From Nocardioides sp. SR21 (GTDB lineage Bacteria > Actinomycetota > Actinomycetes > Propionibacteriales > Nocardioidaceae): 64,000 nt of DNA. The stretch covers positions 124,001 to 188,000 of the forward strand of contig NZ_JAKWJR010000009.1 in assembly GCF_022761125.1 (NCBI RefSeq), in the 5' to 3' direction. A program made the position numbers and the translations under genes. Of the stretch, positions 35,114 through 46,692 are shown one piece after another. Each line of letters starts with the position of its first letter. Position 1 is the stretch's first letter. The notes beneath the pieces were generated by a model. The model did no database searches, was not told the DNA's origin, and worked only from the letters and a program-made list of their open reading frames with translations.

Positions 35114-35150
35114 CCTTTAACGAGCCGTCCTGAGAGGCGGAGAAGGAGGT
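35114..35150 (+). promoter_or_regulatory. presumed PyrR-binding leader element overlapping the ribosome binding site
   Basis: The leader reads CCTTTAACGAGCCGTCC and then TGAGAGGCGGAGAAGGAGGT. The GAGAGGC string and flanking pairing (GCC with GGC) resemble the conserved PyrR-binding loop described for pyr mRNAs, including mycobacterial ones, where PyrR represses translation. The strong AGAAGGAGGT at 35141-35150 is adjacent, so binding would hide it. Assignment is by pattern. Confidence 0.6.
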
Positions 35151-35159
35151 CCGAGGCTG

Positions 35160-35726
35160 TTGCCTACGCACCCTCAACCTGAGTCCGACGGGGCTCGCGT
35201 GGTCCTCGACGACCGCGACATCGTCCGGGCTCTGACCCGCATCTCGCACGAGATCCTCGAGCGCAACAAGGGCGCCGACGACCTCGTCCTCCTCGGGATC
35301 CCCAGCCGCGGCGTACCGCTCGCGCAGCGGATCGCCGAGCGGATCGCCTCCGTGGAGGGGTACGACGTACCGGTCGGCTCGCTCGACGTGACGATGTACC
35401 GCGACGACCTGCGGCTGAAGCCGGCCCGCGCGCTGCTGCACACCGAGATCCCGGCCGGCGGCATCGACGGCAAGGTCGTCGTCCTCGTCGACGACGTGCT
35501 GTTCTCCGGCCGCACCATCCGCGCCGCGCTGGACGCGCTCAACGACATCGGCCGCCCGAAGGCGGTCCGGCTCGCGGTCCTCGTCGACCGGGGCCACCGC
35601 GAGCTGCCGATCCGCGCCGACTTCGTCGGCAAGAACCTGCCCACCTCGCTGGTCGAGCGGGTGAAGGTGACCCTCGCCGGCATCGACGACGCCGACGCCG
35701 TCACGATCCAGGGAGTTGTCCAGTGA
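35160..35726 (+). CDS. pyrR: PyrR bifunctional pyr operon regulator / uracil phosphoribosyltransferase
   Basis: This 188-residue protein has the PRPP-binding loop [18 protein letters not shown] near residue 102 and [14 protein letters not shown] upstream. It binds pyr mRNA when UMP or UTP is high and may have uracil phosphoribosyltransferase activity. The start is a rare TTG at 35160, fixed by AGAAGGAGGT 9 nt upstream and by family N-termini. The TGA overlaps the pyrB GTG. Confidence 0.94.
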   Translation: MPTHPQPESDGARVVLDDRDIVRALTRISHEILERNKGADDLVLLGIPSRGVPLAQRIAERIASVEGYDVPVGSLDVTMYRDDLRLKPARALLHTEIPAGGIDGKVVVLVDDVLFSGRTIRAALDALNDIGRPKAVRLAVLVDRGHRELPIRADFVGKNLPTSLVERVKVTLAGIDDADAVTIQGVVQ

Positions 35727-36664
35727 AGCGGCACCTGCTGAGCGCGGCCGACCTGAGCCGCGACGACGCCGAGCTGGTCCTGTCGACCGCCGAGGAGATG
35801 CGCTCGCTGGCGGACCGGCCGATCAAGAAGCTGCCCGCGCTGCGCGGCCGCACGGTCGTCAACCTGTTCTTCGAGGACTCCACCCGCACCCGGATCAGCT
35901 TCGAGGCGGCGGCCAAGCGGCTGAGCGCCGACGTCATCAACTTCGCGGCCAAGGGCTCGAGCCTCTCCAAGGGCGAGAGCCTCAAGGACACCGCGCTGAC
36001 GCTCGAGGCGATGGGCGCGGACGCGGTCGTCGTCCGGCACGGCGCCAGCGGTGCCCCGCACCGGCTGGCGCACTCCGGCTGGGTCCGGTCGAACGTCGTG
36101 AACGCCGGCGACGGCACCCACGAGCACCCGACCCAGGCGCTGCTGGACGCGTTCACGATGACGCGCCACCTCGGCGCGCTCGACGGACGCAGGATCGTCA
36201 TCGTCGGCGACGTGCTGCACAGCCGGGTCGCCCGCTCGAACGCGCTGCTGCTGCACACGCTGGGCGCCGAGGTGACGCTGGTCGCGCCGCCGACGCTGCT
36301 GCCGGTCGGCATCGAGAACTGGCCCGTCGAGACGTCGTACGACCTGGACTCGGCGCTGCCGAAGGCGGACGCCGTGATGATGCTGCGGGTCCAGCGGGAG
36401 CGGATGCACGGCGGGTTCTTCCCGACCGCGCGCGAGTACTCCCGCCGCTACGGTCTCGACGGCCGCCGGATGGCGAGCCTCCAGGACCACACCATCGTCA
36501 TGCACCCCGGCCCGATGGTCCGCGGCATGGAGATCACCGCGGACGTCGCCGACAGCGACCGGTCCGTCATCGTCGAGCAGGTCACCAACGGCGTCGCCGT
36601 GCGGATGGCCGTCCTGTACCTGCTGCTGGGCGGCTCCGAGCCCGCCGTCGGAGGAGAAGAGTGA
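35723..36664 (+). CDS. pyrB: aspartate carbamoyltransferase catalytic subunit
   Basis: This 313-residue enzyme joins carbamoyl phosphate and aspartate. The carbamoyl phosphate loop is [18 protein letters not shown]; other active-site motifs are [14 protein letters not shown] and the late MHPGPMVRG. No pyrI regulatory gene is present, as in other actinobacteria. The GTG start overlaps the pyrR stop (GTGA) and the same overlap joins it to pyrC. Confidence 0.96.
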   Translation: MKRHLLSAADLSRDDAELVLSTAEEMRSLADRPIKKLPALRGRTVVNLFFEDSTRTRISFEAAAKRLSADVINFAAKGSSLSKGESLKDTALTLEAMGADAVVVRHGASGAPHRLAHSGWVRSNVVNAGDGTHEHPTQALLDAFTMTRHLGALDGRRIVIVGDVLHSRVARSNALLLHTLGAEVTLVAPPTLLPVGIENWPVETSYDLDSALPKADAVMMLRVQRERMHGGFFPTAREYSRRYGLDGRRMASLQDHTIVMHPGPMVRGMEITADVADSDRSVIVEQVTNGVAVRMAVLYLLLGGSEPAVGGEE

Positions 36665-37947
36665 GCACCAACTACCTGATCAAGAACGTCTCGGTCCTGG
36701 GCGGTACGCCGACCGACCTGCTGCTGCAGGACGGCGTGATCGCCGACGGGGCGGACGCCCCGGACGACGCCGAGGTCATCGACGGGACCGGGCTGATCGC
36801 GCTGCCCGGTCTGGTCGACCTGCACACGCACCTGCGCGAACCGGGCCGTGAGGACGCCGAGACCGTCGAGTCCGGCACCCGGGCCGCCGCGCTCGGCGGC
36901 TTCACCGCCGTTCACGCGATGGCGAACACCGAGCCGGTCGCGGACACCGCGGGCGTCGTCGAGCAGGTCTGGCGGCTCGGCCGCGAGGCCGGCCACTGCG
37001 ACGTCTTCCCGGTCGGTGCCGTCACCGTCGGCCTGCAGGGCACCCAGCTCGCCGAGCTCGGCGCGATGGCCGACTCCGCTGCGCGGGTCCGCGTGTTCTC
37101 GGACGACGGCAAGTGCGTGCACGACCCGGTGCTGATGCGCCGGGCGCTGGAGTACGTCAAGGCGTTCGACGGCGTCGTCGCCCAGCACGCCCAGGAGCCG
37201 CGGCTCACCGAGGGCGCGCAGATGAACGAGGGCGAGCTGTCCGGCCGCCTCGGGCTGGCCGGCTGGCCGGCGGTCGCCGAGGAGGCGATCATCGCCCGCG
37301 ACGTGCTGCTCGCCGAGCACGTCGGCTCGCGCCTGCACGTGTGCCACCTGAGCACCGCCGGCTCGGTCGAGATCGTGCGCTGGGCCAAGGCGAAGGGCGT
37401 CGACGTCACCGCGGAGGCCTGCCCCCACCACCTGCTGCTGACCGACGAGCTCGCGGCGACGTACGACCCGATCTACAAGGTCAACCCACCGCTGCGCTCG
37501 GCCGCCGACGTGGAGGCGGTCAAGGCCGGCCTGGCCGACGGCACCATCGACATCGTCGCCACCGACCACGCGCCGCACCCGCACGAGGACAAGGACTGCG
37601 AGTGGGCGGCCGCCGCGTTCGGCATGCTCGGCCTCGAGACCGCGCTCTCGATCGTGCAGCAGACGATGGTCGACACCGGCCTGCTCGACTGGGCCGGTGT
37701 CGCCGAGCGGATGTCCTACAACCCGGCGCGGATCGGCCGGATCTCCGACCAGCACGGCCGCCCGGTGGAGGTGGGGGAGCCGGCCAACGTCGTGCTCTAC
37801 GACCCCCGCGCGACCCGCACCGTCGACCCGGCCGAGTCCGCGAGCCTGAGCCGCAACACGCCGTACCGCGGCATGGAGCTGCCGGGCCGGGTGGTCGCGA
37901 CGTTCCTGCGCGGCAAGGCGACCGTGCTCGACGGGAAGGTCCTCTGA
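36661..37947 (+). CDS. pyrC: dihydroorotase
   Basis: This 428-residue amidohydrolase closes carbamoyl aspartate to dihydroorotate. Metal ligands lie in [32 protein letters not shown] and [11 protein letters not shown]. The GTG at 36661 overlaps the pyrB stop; long in-frame extensions inside pyrB are rejected. The PH-like membrane gene found between pyrC and carA in mycobacteria is absent: carA starts inside the pyrC stop. Confidence 0.95.
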   Translation: MSTNYLIKNVSVLGGTPTDLLLQDGVIADGADAPDDAEVIDGTGLIALPGLVDLHTHLREPGREDAETVESGTRAAALGGFTAVHAMANTEPVADTAGVVEQVWRLGREAGHCDVFPVGAVTVGLQGTQLAELGAMADSAARVRVFSDDGKCVHDPVLMRRALEYVKAFDGVVAQHAQEPRLTEGAQMNEGELSGRLGLAGWPAVAEEAIIARDVLLAEHVGSRLHVCHLSTAGSVEIVRWAKAKGVDVTAEACPHHLLLTDELAATYDPIYKVNPPLRSAADVEAVKAGLADGTIDIVATDHAPHPHEDKDCEWAAAAFGMLGLETALSIVQQTMVDTGLLDWAGVAERMSYNPARIGRISDQHGRPVEVGEPANVVLYDPRATRTVDPAESASLSRNTPYRGMELPGRVVATFLRGKATVLDGKVL

Positions 37948-39045
37948 TGGCGATCCTGGTGCTCGAGGACGGGCGCACCTTCCACGGCGAGTCGTACGGC
38001 GCGAAGGGCGAGACGTTCGGCGAGGCGGTCTTCAACACCGGCATGACCGGCTACCAGGAGACACTCACCGACCCGTCGTACCACCGTCAGGTCGTCGTGA
38101 TGACCGCGCCCCACATCGGCAACACGGGCGTCAACGACGAGGACCCGGAGAGCAGCAGGATCTGGGTCGCCGGGTACGTCGTGCGCGACCCCGCCCGCCG
38201 CGCGTCGAGCTGGCGCTCGCGGCGCAGCCTCGACGAGGAGCTGGTCGCGCAGGGCGTCGTCGGCATCTCCGGCATCGACACCCGGGCGCTGACCCGGCAC
38301 CTGCGCGAGCGTGGCGCGATGCGCGTCGGCATCTCCTCGACCGAGACCGACCCGGCTGCGCTGCTGGAGCGGGTGAAGGCGTCCGGCGAGATGGCCGGCT
38401 CCGAGCTCGCGTCCGAGGTCTCGACGCAGGAGGCGTACGTCGTCCCGGCGATCGGCGAGAAGAAGTACACCGTCGCCGCGCTCGACCTCGGCATCAAGGG
38501 GATGACGCCGCACCGGATGGCCGAGCGCGGCATCGAGGTGCACGTGCTGCCCGCGACCGCGACGCTCGAGGAGGTCAAGGCGGTCGCCCCGGACGGGTTG
38601 TTCTACTCGAACGGCCCGGGCGACCCCGCCGCGACCACGCACCAGGTCGAGGTGCTGCAGGGAGCGCTCGCCGACGAGATCCCGTACTTCGGCATCTGCT
38701 TCGGCAACCAGCTGTTCGGCCGCGCGCTCGGCTTCGGCACCTACAAGCTGAAGTACGGCCACCGCGGCATCAACCAGCCGGTGATGGACCGCACCACCGG
38801 CAAGACCGAGGTGACCGCGCACAACCACGGCTTCGCCGTCGACGCGCCCCTCGAGGGCAGCACCACCACGCCGTACGGCGAGGCGAGCGTCAGCCACGTG
38901 TGCCTGAACGACGACGTGGTCGAGGGCCTCGAGCTGCGCGACGCCGCCGGCAGGCTCAAGGGCTTCTCCGTCCAGTACCACCCCGAGGCCGCGGCCGGCC
39001 CGCACGACGCCGCCTACCTCTTCGACCGTTTTGTGGAGCTGATGA

Positions 39046-39059
<14 letters not shown>
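37947..39059 (+). CDS. carA: carbamoyl phosphate synthase small subunit
   Basis: This 370-residue glutaminase subunit supplies ammonia to CarB. The N-terminal domain has [17 protein letters not shown]. The class I amidotransferase domain has the nucleophile in [16 protein letters not shown] and His/Glu in [13 protein letters not shown] overlaps the pyrC stop (TGATG). It overlaps carB by 14 bp, so the two subunits are translated in step. Confidence 0.95.
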
Positions 39060-42347
<3,288 letters not shown>

Positions 42348-42351
<4 letters not shown>

Positions 42352-43385
42352 CCTACCGACTCCTGTTCGACAAGGTCCTGACGCGGACGGACCCGGAGAA
42401 GGCGCACCACACGGCGTTCCGGGCGATCCGCGCGGCGCGTCCGGTGACCGGCCTGCGCGGTACGCCCGGGAACCCGGTCGCGGCGCTGGGGCTGACGTTC
42501 CCCAACGTGCTGGGGCTGGCCGCCGGCTTCGACAAGAACGCGGTCGGCATCGACGGCCTCGGCGCGCTGGGCTTCGGCCACGTGGAGATCGGCACGGTCA
42601 CCGGCGAGGCGCAGCCGGGGAACCCGCAGCCGCGGCTGTTCCGGCTGCCCGACGACCGCGCGGTGGTCAACCGGATGGGCTTCAACAACGACGGCGCCGA
42701 GGTGGTGGCCGCTCGTCTCGCGGCCCGCGCCGAGTCCTTCGGTGGTCGAGCGGGCGTATCGAGAACTGGCCCGGTCCTCGGGGTCAACATCGGCAAGTCC
42801 AAGGTCGTCCCGGAGGACGAGGCGGTCCGCGACTACGAGAAGTCCGCGCGGCTGCTCGCGCCGCACGCGGACTACCTGGTCGTCAACGTCAGCTCGCCGA
42901 ACACGCCGGGGCTGCGCAACCTCCAGGCGGTCGAGAAGCTCGAGCCGATCCTGACCGCGGTGCAGGCGATCGCCGCCCAGGGTGACCGGCGCGTGCCGCT
43001 CCTGGTCAAGATCGCGCCGGACCTCGCCGACGACGACGTGCTCGGCGTCGCCGACCTCGCGCTCGCGATCGGCCTGGACGGCATCATCGCGACGAACACC
43101 ACGATCTCGAGGGCGGGTCTGCGCACCTGCGCGGAGCGGGTGGAGCAGATCGGCGCCGGCGGCCTGTCCGGGCGCCCGCTCACCGACCGCTCCTGCGACG
43201 TGGTCCGGCTGCTGCGCGGCCGGGTCGGGCCGGACCTCACGCTGATCGGTGTCGGTGGCATCACCACGGTCGCCGACGCGCAGGCGAGGCTGGACGCGGG
43301 CGCGACGCTGCTCCAGGGATACACCGCGTTCATCTACGAGGGCCCGCTGTGGCCCCGGCGGATCGTCAAGGGAGTGCAGGAATGA
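42348..43385 (+). CDS. pyrD: dihydroorotate dehydrogenase (quinone), class 2
   Basis: This 345-residue membrane-associated flavoenzyme passes electrons to quinone. [36 protein letters not shown] and [10 protein letters not shown] are class 2 signatures. [15 protein letters not shown] carries the catalytic Ser, and LIGVGGI the phosphate site. Residues about 131-141 ([11 protein letters not shown]) are encoded by a REP-like element at 42738-42769 inserted in frame, in a loop before [13 protein letters not shown] overlaps the carB stop; TGA overlaps the pyrF ATG. Confidence 0.94.
42738..42769 (+). repeat. REP-like element inside pyrD
   Basis: TTCGGTGGTCGAGC followed by GGGCGTA and TCGAGAACTGG. 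It shares TCGGTGGTCGAGC and TCGAGA with the element at the 3' end of hisS. It stays in frame and adds a Gly/Arg/Ser-rich loop to PyrD. Confidence 0.55.
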
Positions 43386-44209
43386 CACCTTCCCCCACGA
43401 AGGCCTTCGGTGCTCGCCTCCACGCGGCCATCGAGGACCGCGGCCCGTTCTGTGTCGGCGTCGACCCGCACGCCGCGCTGCTCCAGGAGTGGGGACTCGA
43501 CGACGACGTCGCCGGACTGGAGCGGTTCGCGCTGACGACCGTCGAGGCGGTGGCGCCGTACGTCTCGGTGATCAAGCCGCAGTCGGCGTTCTACGAGCGC
43601 TTCGGCAGCCGGGGGATCGCGGTGCTGGAGCGGGTGATCGCGGAGTCCCGCGCCGCCGGCGCGCTGGTGCTGCTCGACGTCAAGCGCGGCGACATCGGCT
43701 CGACCAGCCAGGCGTACGCCGACGCGTACCTCGACCCGACCTCGCCGCTCGCGTCCGACGCGATCACGGTCAGTCCGTTCCTCGGGTTCGGCTCGCTCGA
43801 CCCGATCATCGACACCGCGCACCGTCACGGCGGCGGCGTGTTCGTGCTCGCGCTGACCTCCAACAAGGAGGGGCCGGAGGTCCAGCACGCGAGTGTGGAC
43901 GAGGGCACCGTCGCCGGCCGGATGCTCGACCACCTGCGTCGCCTCAATGCCGACGCCGAGCCGCTCGGCTCGTTCGGCGCGGTCGTCGGCGCGACGATCG
44001 GGTCCACCGACGAGGACCTCGCGTTCAACGGCCCGGTGCTCGCGCCCGGCTTCGGCGCCCAGGGCGGCACGATCGACGACGTACGCCGCCTCTTCGGCTC
44101 GGCCGCCGCGGTCCTGCCGAGCTCGTCGCGCGAGGTGCTCCGCCTCGGCCCCGACCGGCAGGCGATGGCCGACTTCGTGCGGCGCACCAACGAGGAGCTC
44201 CGGGCGTGA
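43382..44209 (+). CDS. pyrF: orotidine 5'-phosphate decarboxylase, type 2
   Basis: This 275-residue enzyme forms UMP. It is the longer actinobacterial type, with [16 protein letters not shown] at the N-terminus, the catalytic [22 protein letters not shown], and a late [14 protein letters not shown] phosphate loop. The ATG at 43382 overlaps the pyrD stop; the in-frame extension upstream is inside pyrD. It overlaps the following lipoprotein gene by GTGA. Confidence 0.95.
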   Translation: MTPSPTKAFGARLHAAIEDRGPFCVGVDPHAALLQEWGLDDDVAGLERFALTTVEAVAPYVSVIKPQSAFYERFGSRGIAVLERVIAESRAAGALVLLDVKRGDIGSTSQAYADAYLDPTSPLASDAITVSPFLGFGSLDPIIDTAHRHGGGVFVLALTSNKEGPEVQHASVDEGTVAGRMLDHLRRLNADAEPLGSFGAVVGATIGSTDEDLAFNGPVLAPGFGAQGGTIDDVRRLFGSAAAVLPSSSREVLRLGPDRQAMADFVRRTNEELRA

Positions 44210-44637
44210 GGCGAGTCCTGGTCGCGGCTCTCCTGCTCCCGCTGCTCGCGGGGTGCGGGTCCGACCAGGACGACTACTGCGACGCGGTCGCCGACCGCCA
44301 GCAGGAGCTGAGCGACATCGTCGGCAGCGGCGAGCCGGACGCGCTGCTCCAGGCGCTCGACGTCTTCCAGCAGCTGCAGGACCGGGCGCCCGACGACATC
44401 AGCGACGAGTGGCAGCAGCTGGTCGGCCGCATCGAGGCGCTCCAGGACGCCCTGGACGACGCGGGCGTGGATGCGGCGACGTACGACCGCGACGACCCGC
44501 CCGCCGGGCTGAGCGACGAGCAGGCGGCCGCCATCGACGCCGCGGCCAAGGAGCTGGGCAGCGGCACCACGCTGCGGGCGCTGCAGGACCTCGACCAGCA
44601 GGCCCGCGACGTGTGCAAGACCCCGCTCACGCTCTGA
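44206..44637 (+). CDS. small lipoprotein at the end of the pyr operon
   Basis: This 143-residue protein has a signal peptide with lipobox LLAGC (Cys17) and an acidic, helical mature part (DQDDYCDAVADRQQELSDIV) with two further cysteines that may pair (DDYCDAV and DVCKTPL). I do not recognise a family with a known function. The GTG overlaps the pyrF stop, so it is co-translated with pyrimidine enzymes. The array of 73-bp repeats begins 31 bp after its stop. Confidence 0.75.
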   Translation: MRRVLVAALLLPLLAGCGSDQDDYCDAVADRQQELSDIVGSGEPDALLQALDVFQQLQDRAPDDISDEWQQLVGRIEALQDALDDAGVDAATYDRDDPPAGLSDEQAAAIDAAAKELGSGTTLRALQDLDQQARDVCKTPLTL

Positions 44638-44667
44638 CGGGTCAGCCGGCCCGGCCCGGCCCGGGTG

Positions 44668-45306
44668 GGCGGTGTGCTGGCAACCGTTTCGGGCTGGGGA
44701 ACGGTTGCTGAGGCACCGCCGGTGCGACCCGGCCCGGGTGGGCGGTGTGCTGGCAACCGTTTCGGGCTGGGGAACGGTTGCTGAGGCACCGCCGGTGCGA
44801 CCCGGCCCGGGTGGGCGGTGTGCTGGCAACCGTTTCGGGCTGGGGAACGGTTGCTGAGGCACCGCCGGTGCGACCCGGCCTCGGTGGGCGGTGTGCTGGC
44901 AACCGTTTCGGCCTGGGGAACGGTTGCTGAGGCACCGCCCGGCCCGGCCCCGGCCAGGGTGGGCGGTGAGCTGGCAACCGTTTCGGCCTGGAGAACGGTT
45001 GCTGACGCACCGCCGGCCCGGCCCAGCCCCGGTGGGCGGTGAGCTGGCAACCGTTTCGGCCTCGAGAACGGTTGCTGACGCACCGCCGGCCCGGCCCAGC
45101 CCCGGTGGGCGGTGAGCTGGCAACCGTTTCGGCCTCGAGAACGGTTGCTGACGCACCGCCGGCCCGGCCCAGCCCCGGTGGGCGGTGAGCTGGCAACCGT
45201 TTCGGCCTCGAGAACGGTTGCTGACGCACCGCCGGCCCGGCCCGGCCTCGGTGGGCGGTGGGCTGGCAACCGTTTCGGCCCGGAGAACGGTTGCTCACGC
45301 ACCGCC
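44668..45306. repeat. nine tandem 73-bp units, each a 53-nt stem-loop
   Basis: The core GCAACCGTT recurs with its CAACCG at 44681, 44754, 44827, 44900, 44975, 45048, 45121, 45194 and 45267, so the period is 73 (75 once). Each unit reads GGCGGTG, 5 nt, GCAACCGTT, an 11-nt loop, AACGGTTGC, 5 nt, CACCGCC: a 9-bp inner stem and 7-bp outer stem separated by a 5x5 internal loop. About 20 GC-rich bases separate the stems. Units 1-3 are identical over the stem-loop, as are units 6-8, so units were copied locally. Changes fall in the loop and the internal loop, while both stems are kept. Confidence 0.95.
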
Positions 45307-45403
45307 GGCCAGCCGGCCCACCACCCAGCCCCCGCGACGTGTGCCAGACCCCACCGACGCAGTGGTCGTACGGCCCGCATGGCGCGGTGGACGCGACTCT
45401 GAC

Positions 45404-45409
45404 TAGGGT
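45404..45409 (+). promoter_or_regulatory. -10 box TAGGGT for mihF
   Basis: TAGGGT lies 37 nt before the mihF GTG. AGCAAGGAC at 45432-45440 would be the ribosome binding site of a short leader. Confidence 0.45.
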
Positions 45410-45446
45410 GAGCCCACTGTCCACCCTCAGCAGCAAGGACCCGCAC

Positions 45447-45767
45447 GTGGCTCTGCCCCCGCTCACCCCCGAACAGCGCCAGGCGGCGCTCGAGAAGGCC
45501 GCCGCCTCCCGCAGGGAGCGGGCCGAGGTGAAGAACCGGCTCAAGAACTCCGGCGCCTCGATCTCCGACGTGATCGAGGAGGGCCAGCGCAACGAGGTCA
45601 TCGGCAAGATGAAGGTCGTCGACCTGCTGCAGTCGATGCCGGGCCTGGGCAAGGTGCGCGCGCGTCAGCTGATGGAGCGGCTCGGCATCGCCGAGAGCCG
45701 CCGGGTCCGTGGTCTCGGTGCCAAGCAGGTCGCGGCGCTCGAGAAGGAGTTCGCCGGGCGTGAGTGA
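45447..45767 (+). CDS. mihF: actinobacterial integration host factor mIHF
   Basis: This 106-residue nucleoid-associated protein has the conserved core [30 protein letters not shown] and a helix-two-turn-helix segment ([20 protein letters not shown]) that contacts DNA. It is unrelated to enterobacterial IHF and is needed for phage integration and nucleoid compaction in mycobacteria. The GTG at 45447 fits the known N-terminus; the open frame upstream runs into the repeats. It overlaps gmk by 8 bp. Confidence 0.94.
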   Translation: MALPPLTPEQRQAALEKAAASRRERAEVKNRLKNSGASISDVIEEGQRNEVIGKMKVVDLLQSMPGLGKVRARQLMERLGIAESRRVRGLGAKQVAALEKEFAGRE

Positions 45768-46344
45768 CACGCCGATCCGGCGCTCGCGCCTCGTCGTGCT
45801 CGCCGGGCCGACCGCGGTCGGCAAGGGCACGGTGGCCGCCGAGGTGCGGCGTACCCACCCCGAGGTCTGGATCTCGGTGTCCGCGACCACCCGCGCTCCG
45901 CGTCCGGGGGAGGAGAACGGCGTCCACTACTGGTTCGTCTCCGACGAGGAGTTCGACCGGATGGTCGCCGAGGACGACCTGCTCGAGTGGGCGGTCGTGC
46001 ACAAGGCGGCGCGGTACGGCACGCCGCGGCAGCCCGTGGACCTCGCGCTGGCCTCCGGCCACCCCGCGATGCTCGAGATCGACCTCCAGGGCGCCCGCCA
46101 GGTCCGCGAGACCATGCCGGACGCACTGTTCGTCTTCCTGGCACCCCCGTCGTGGGAGGAGCTGGAGCGCCGCCTGGTCGGCCGGGGCACCGAGACCGAG
46201 GAGGAGCGGGCCCGCCGGTTGGCGACCGCGGAGGTCGAGATGGCCGCCGAGACGGAGTTCGATGTGACGATCGTCAACCACGAAGTTCACGATGCTGCGG
46301 AGCAGTTGGTAGCCTTGATGGAGCAAACCCCAACTGATCTGTGA
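45760..46344 (+). CDS. gmk: guanylate kinase
   Basis: This 194-residue kinase makes GDP from GMP. The P-loop reads [11 protein letters not shown], where most guanylate kinases have GPSGxGKS/T, so the loop is slightly unusual. Other motifs are normal: [31 protein letters not shown] and [14 protein letters not shown]. The GTG at 45760 overlaps mihF by 8 bp, giving the common mihF-gmk-rpoZ-coaBC order. Confidence 0.93.
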   Translation: MSDTPIRRSRLVVLAGPTAVGKGTVAAEVRRTHPEVWISVSATTRAPRPGEENGVHYWFVSDEEFDRMVAEDDLLEWAVVHKAARYGTPRQPVDLALASGHPAMLEIDLQGARQVRETMPDALFVFLAPPSWEELERRLVGRGTETEEERARRLATAEVEMAAETEFDVTIVNHEVHDAAEQLVALMEQTPTDL

Positions 46345-46355
46345 GGCGTCCAAGC

Positions 46356-46688
46356 GTGTCTGCTCCCACCATCGCCGCCGAGGGTGTCACCAACCCCTCG
46401 ATCGACGACCTGCTCACCAAGACCGACAGCAAGTACAAGCTGGTGCTCTACAGCGCCAAGCGTGCCCGCCAGATCAACGCCTACTACTCCCAGCTCGGCG
46501 AGGGCCTGCTGGAGTACGTCGGCCCGCTCGTCGACACCCACGTCCAGGAGAAGCCCCTCTCGATCGCGCTCCGCGAGATCAACGAGGACCTCCTGACCTG
46601 TGAGGACATCGACCCGGCCGAGCTCGCCGCCGAGGAGGCCGCCGCGAAGGCCGCCGCCGCCGACGCGGGCAACTCCATCAGCGAGTGA
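46356..46688 (+). CDS. rpoZ: RNA polymerase omega subunit
   Basis: This 110-residue subunit binds the beta-prime C-terminus. It has [32 protein letters not shown] and [16 protein letters not shown], followed by an Ala/Glu-rich tail. The GTG at 46356 ([11 protein letters not shown]) is chosen because a GAGG lies at the right distance upstream and it fits family length. A GTG at 46341 overlapping the gmk stop (MRRPSVSAP) is the alternative. Confidence 0.92.
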   Translation: MSAPTIAAEGVTNPSIDDLLTKTDSKYKLVLYSAKRARQINAYYSQLGEGLLEYVGPLVDTHVQEKPLSIALREINEDLLTCEDIDPAELAAEEAAAKAAAADAGNSISE

Positions 46689-46692
46689 TCCG

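Larger units (their letters stand above)
44638..45446. other. 809-bp region between the pyr operon and mihF
   Basis: No gene is seen. Nearly the whole stretch is the nine-unit palindromic array (44668-45306). The last part holds the mihF promoter and leader. Short frames across the array repeat the same peptides in several frames, because 73 is not a multiple of three, and are shadows. Confidence 0.85.

Noticed and set aside
44668..45306. CRISPR array
   Set aside because: The inter-repeat segments are themselves repeated, about 20 nt and GC-rich, with no unique spacers and no cas genes.
44672..45406. Several short frames of 61-96 codons across the 73-bp repeats
   Set aside because: Because 73 is not a multiple of three, the same peptide (WQPFRxGERLL) cycles through all frames. 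This is repeat DNA, not genes.
46341..46355. GTG at 46341 as the rpoZ start
   Set aside because: It overlaps the gmk stop but adds MRRPS, which is not typical; the GTG at 46356 has better spacing to GAGG. Kept as an alternative only.
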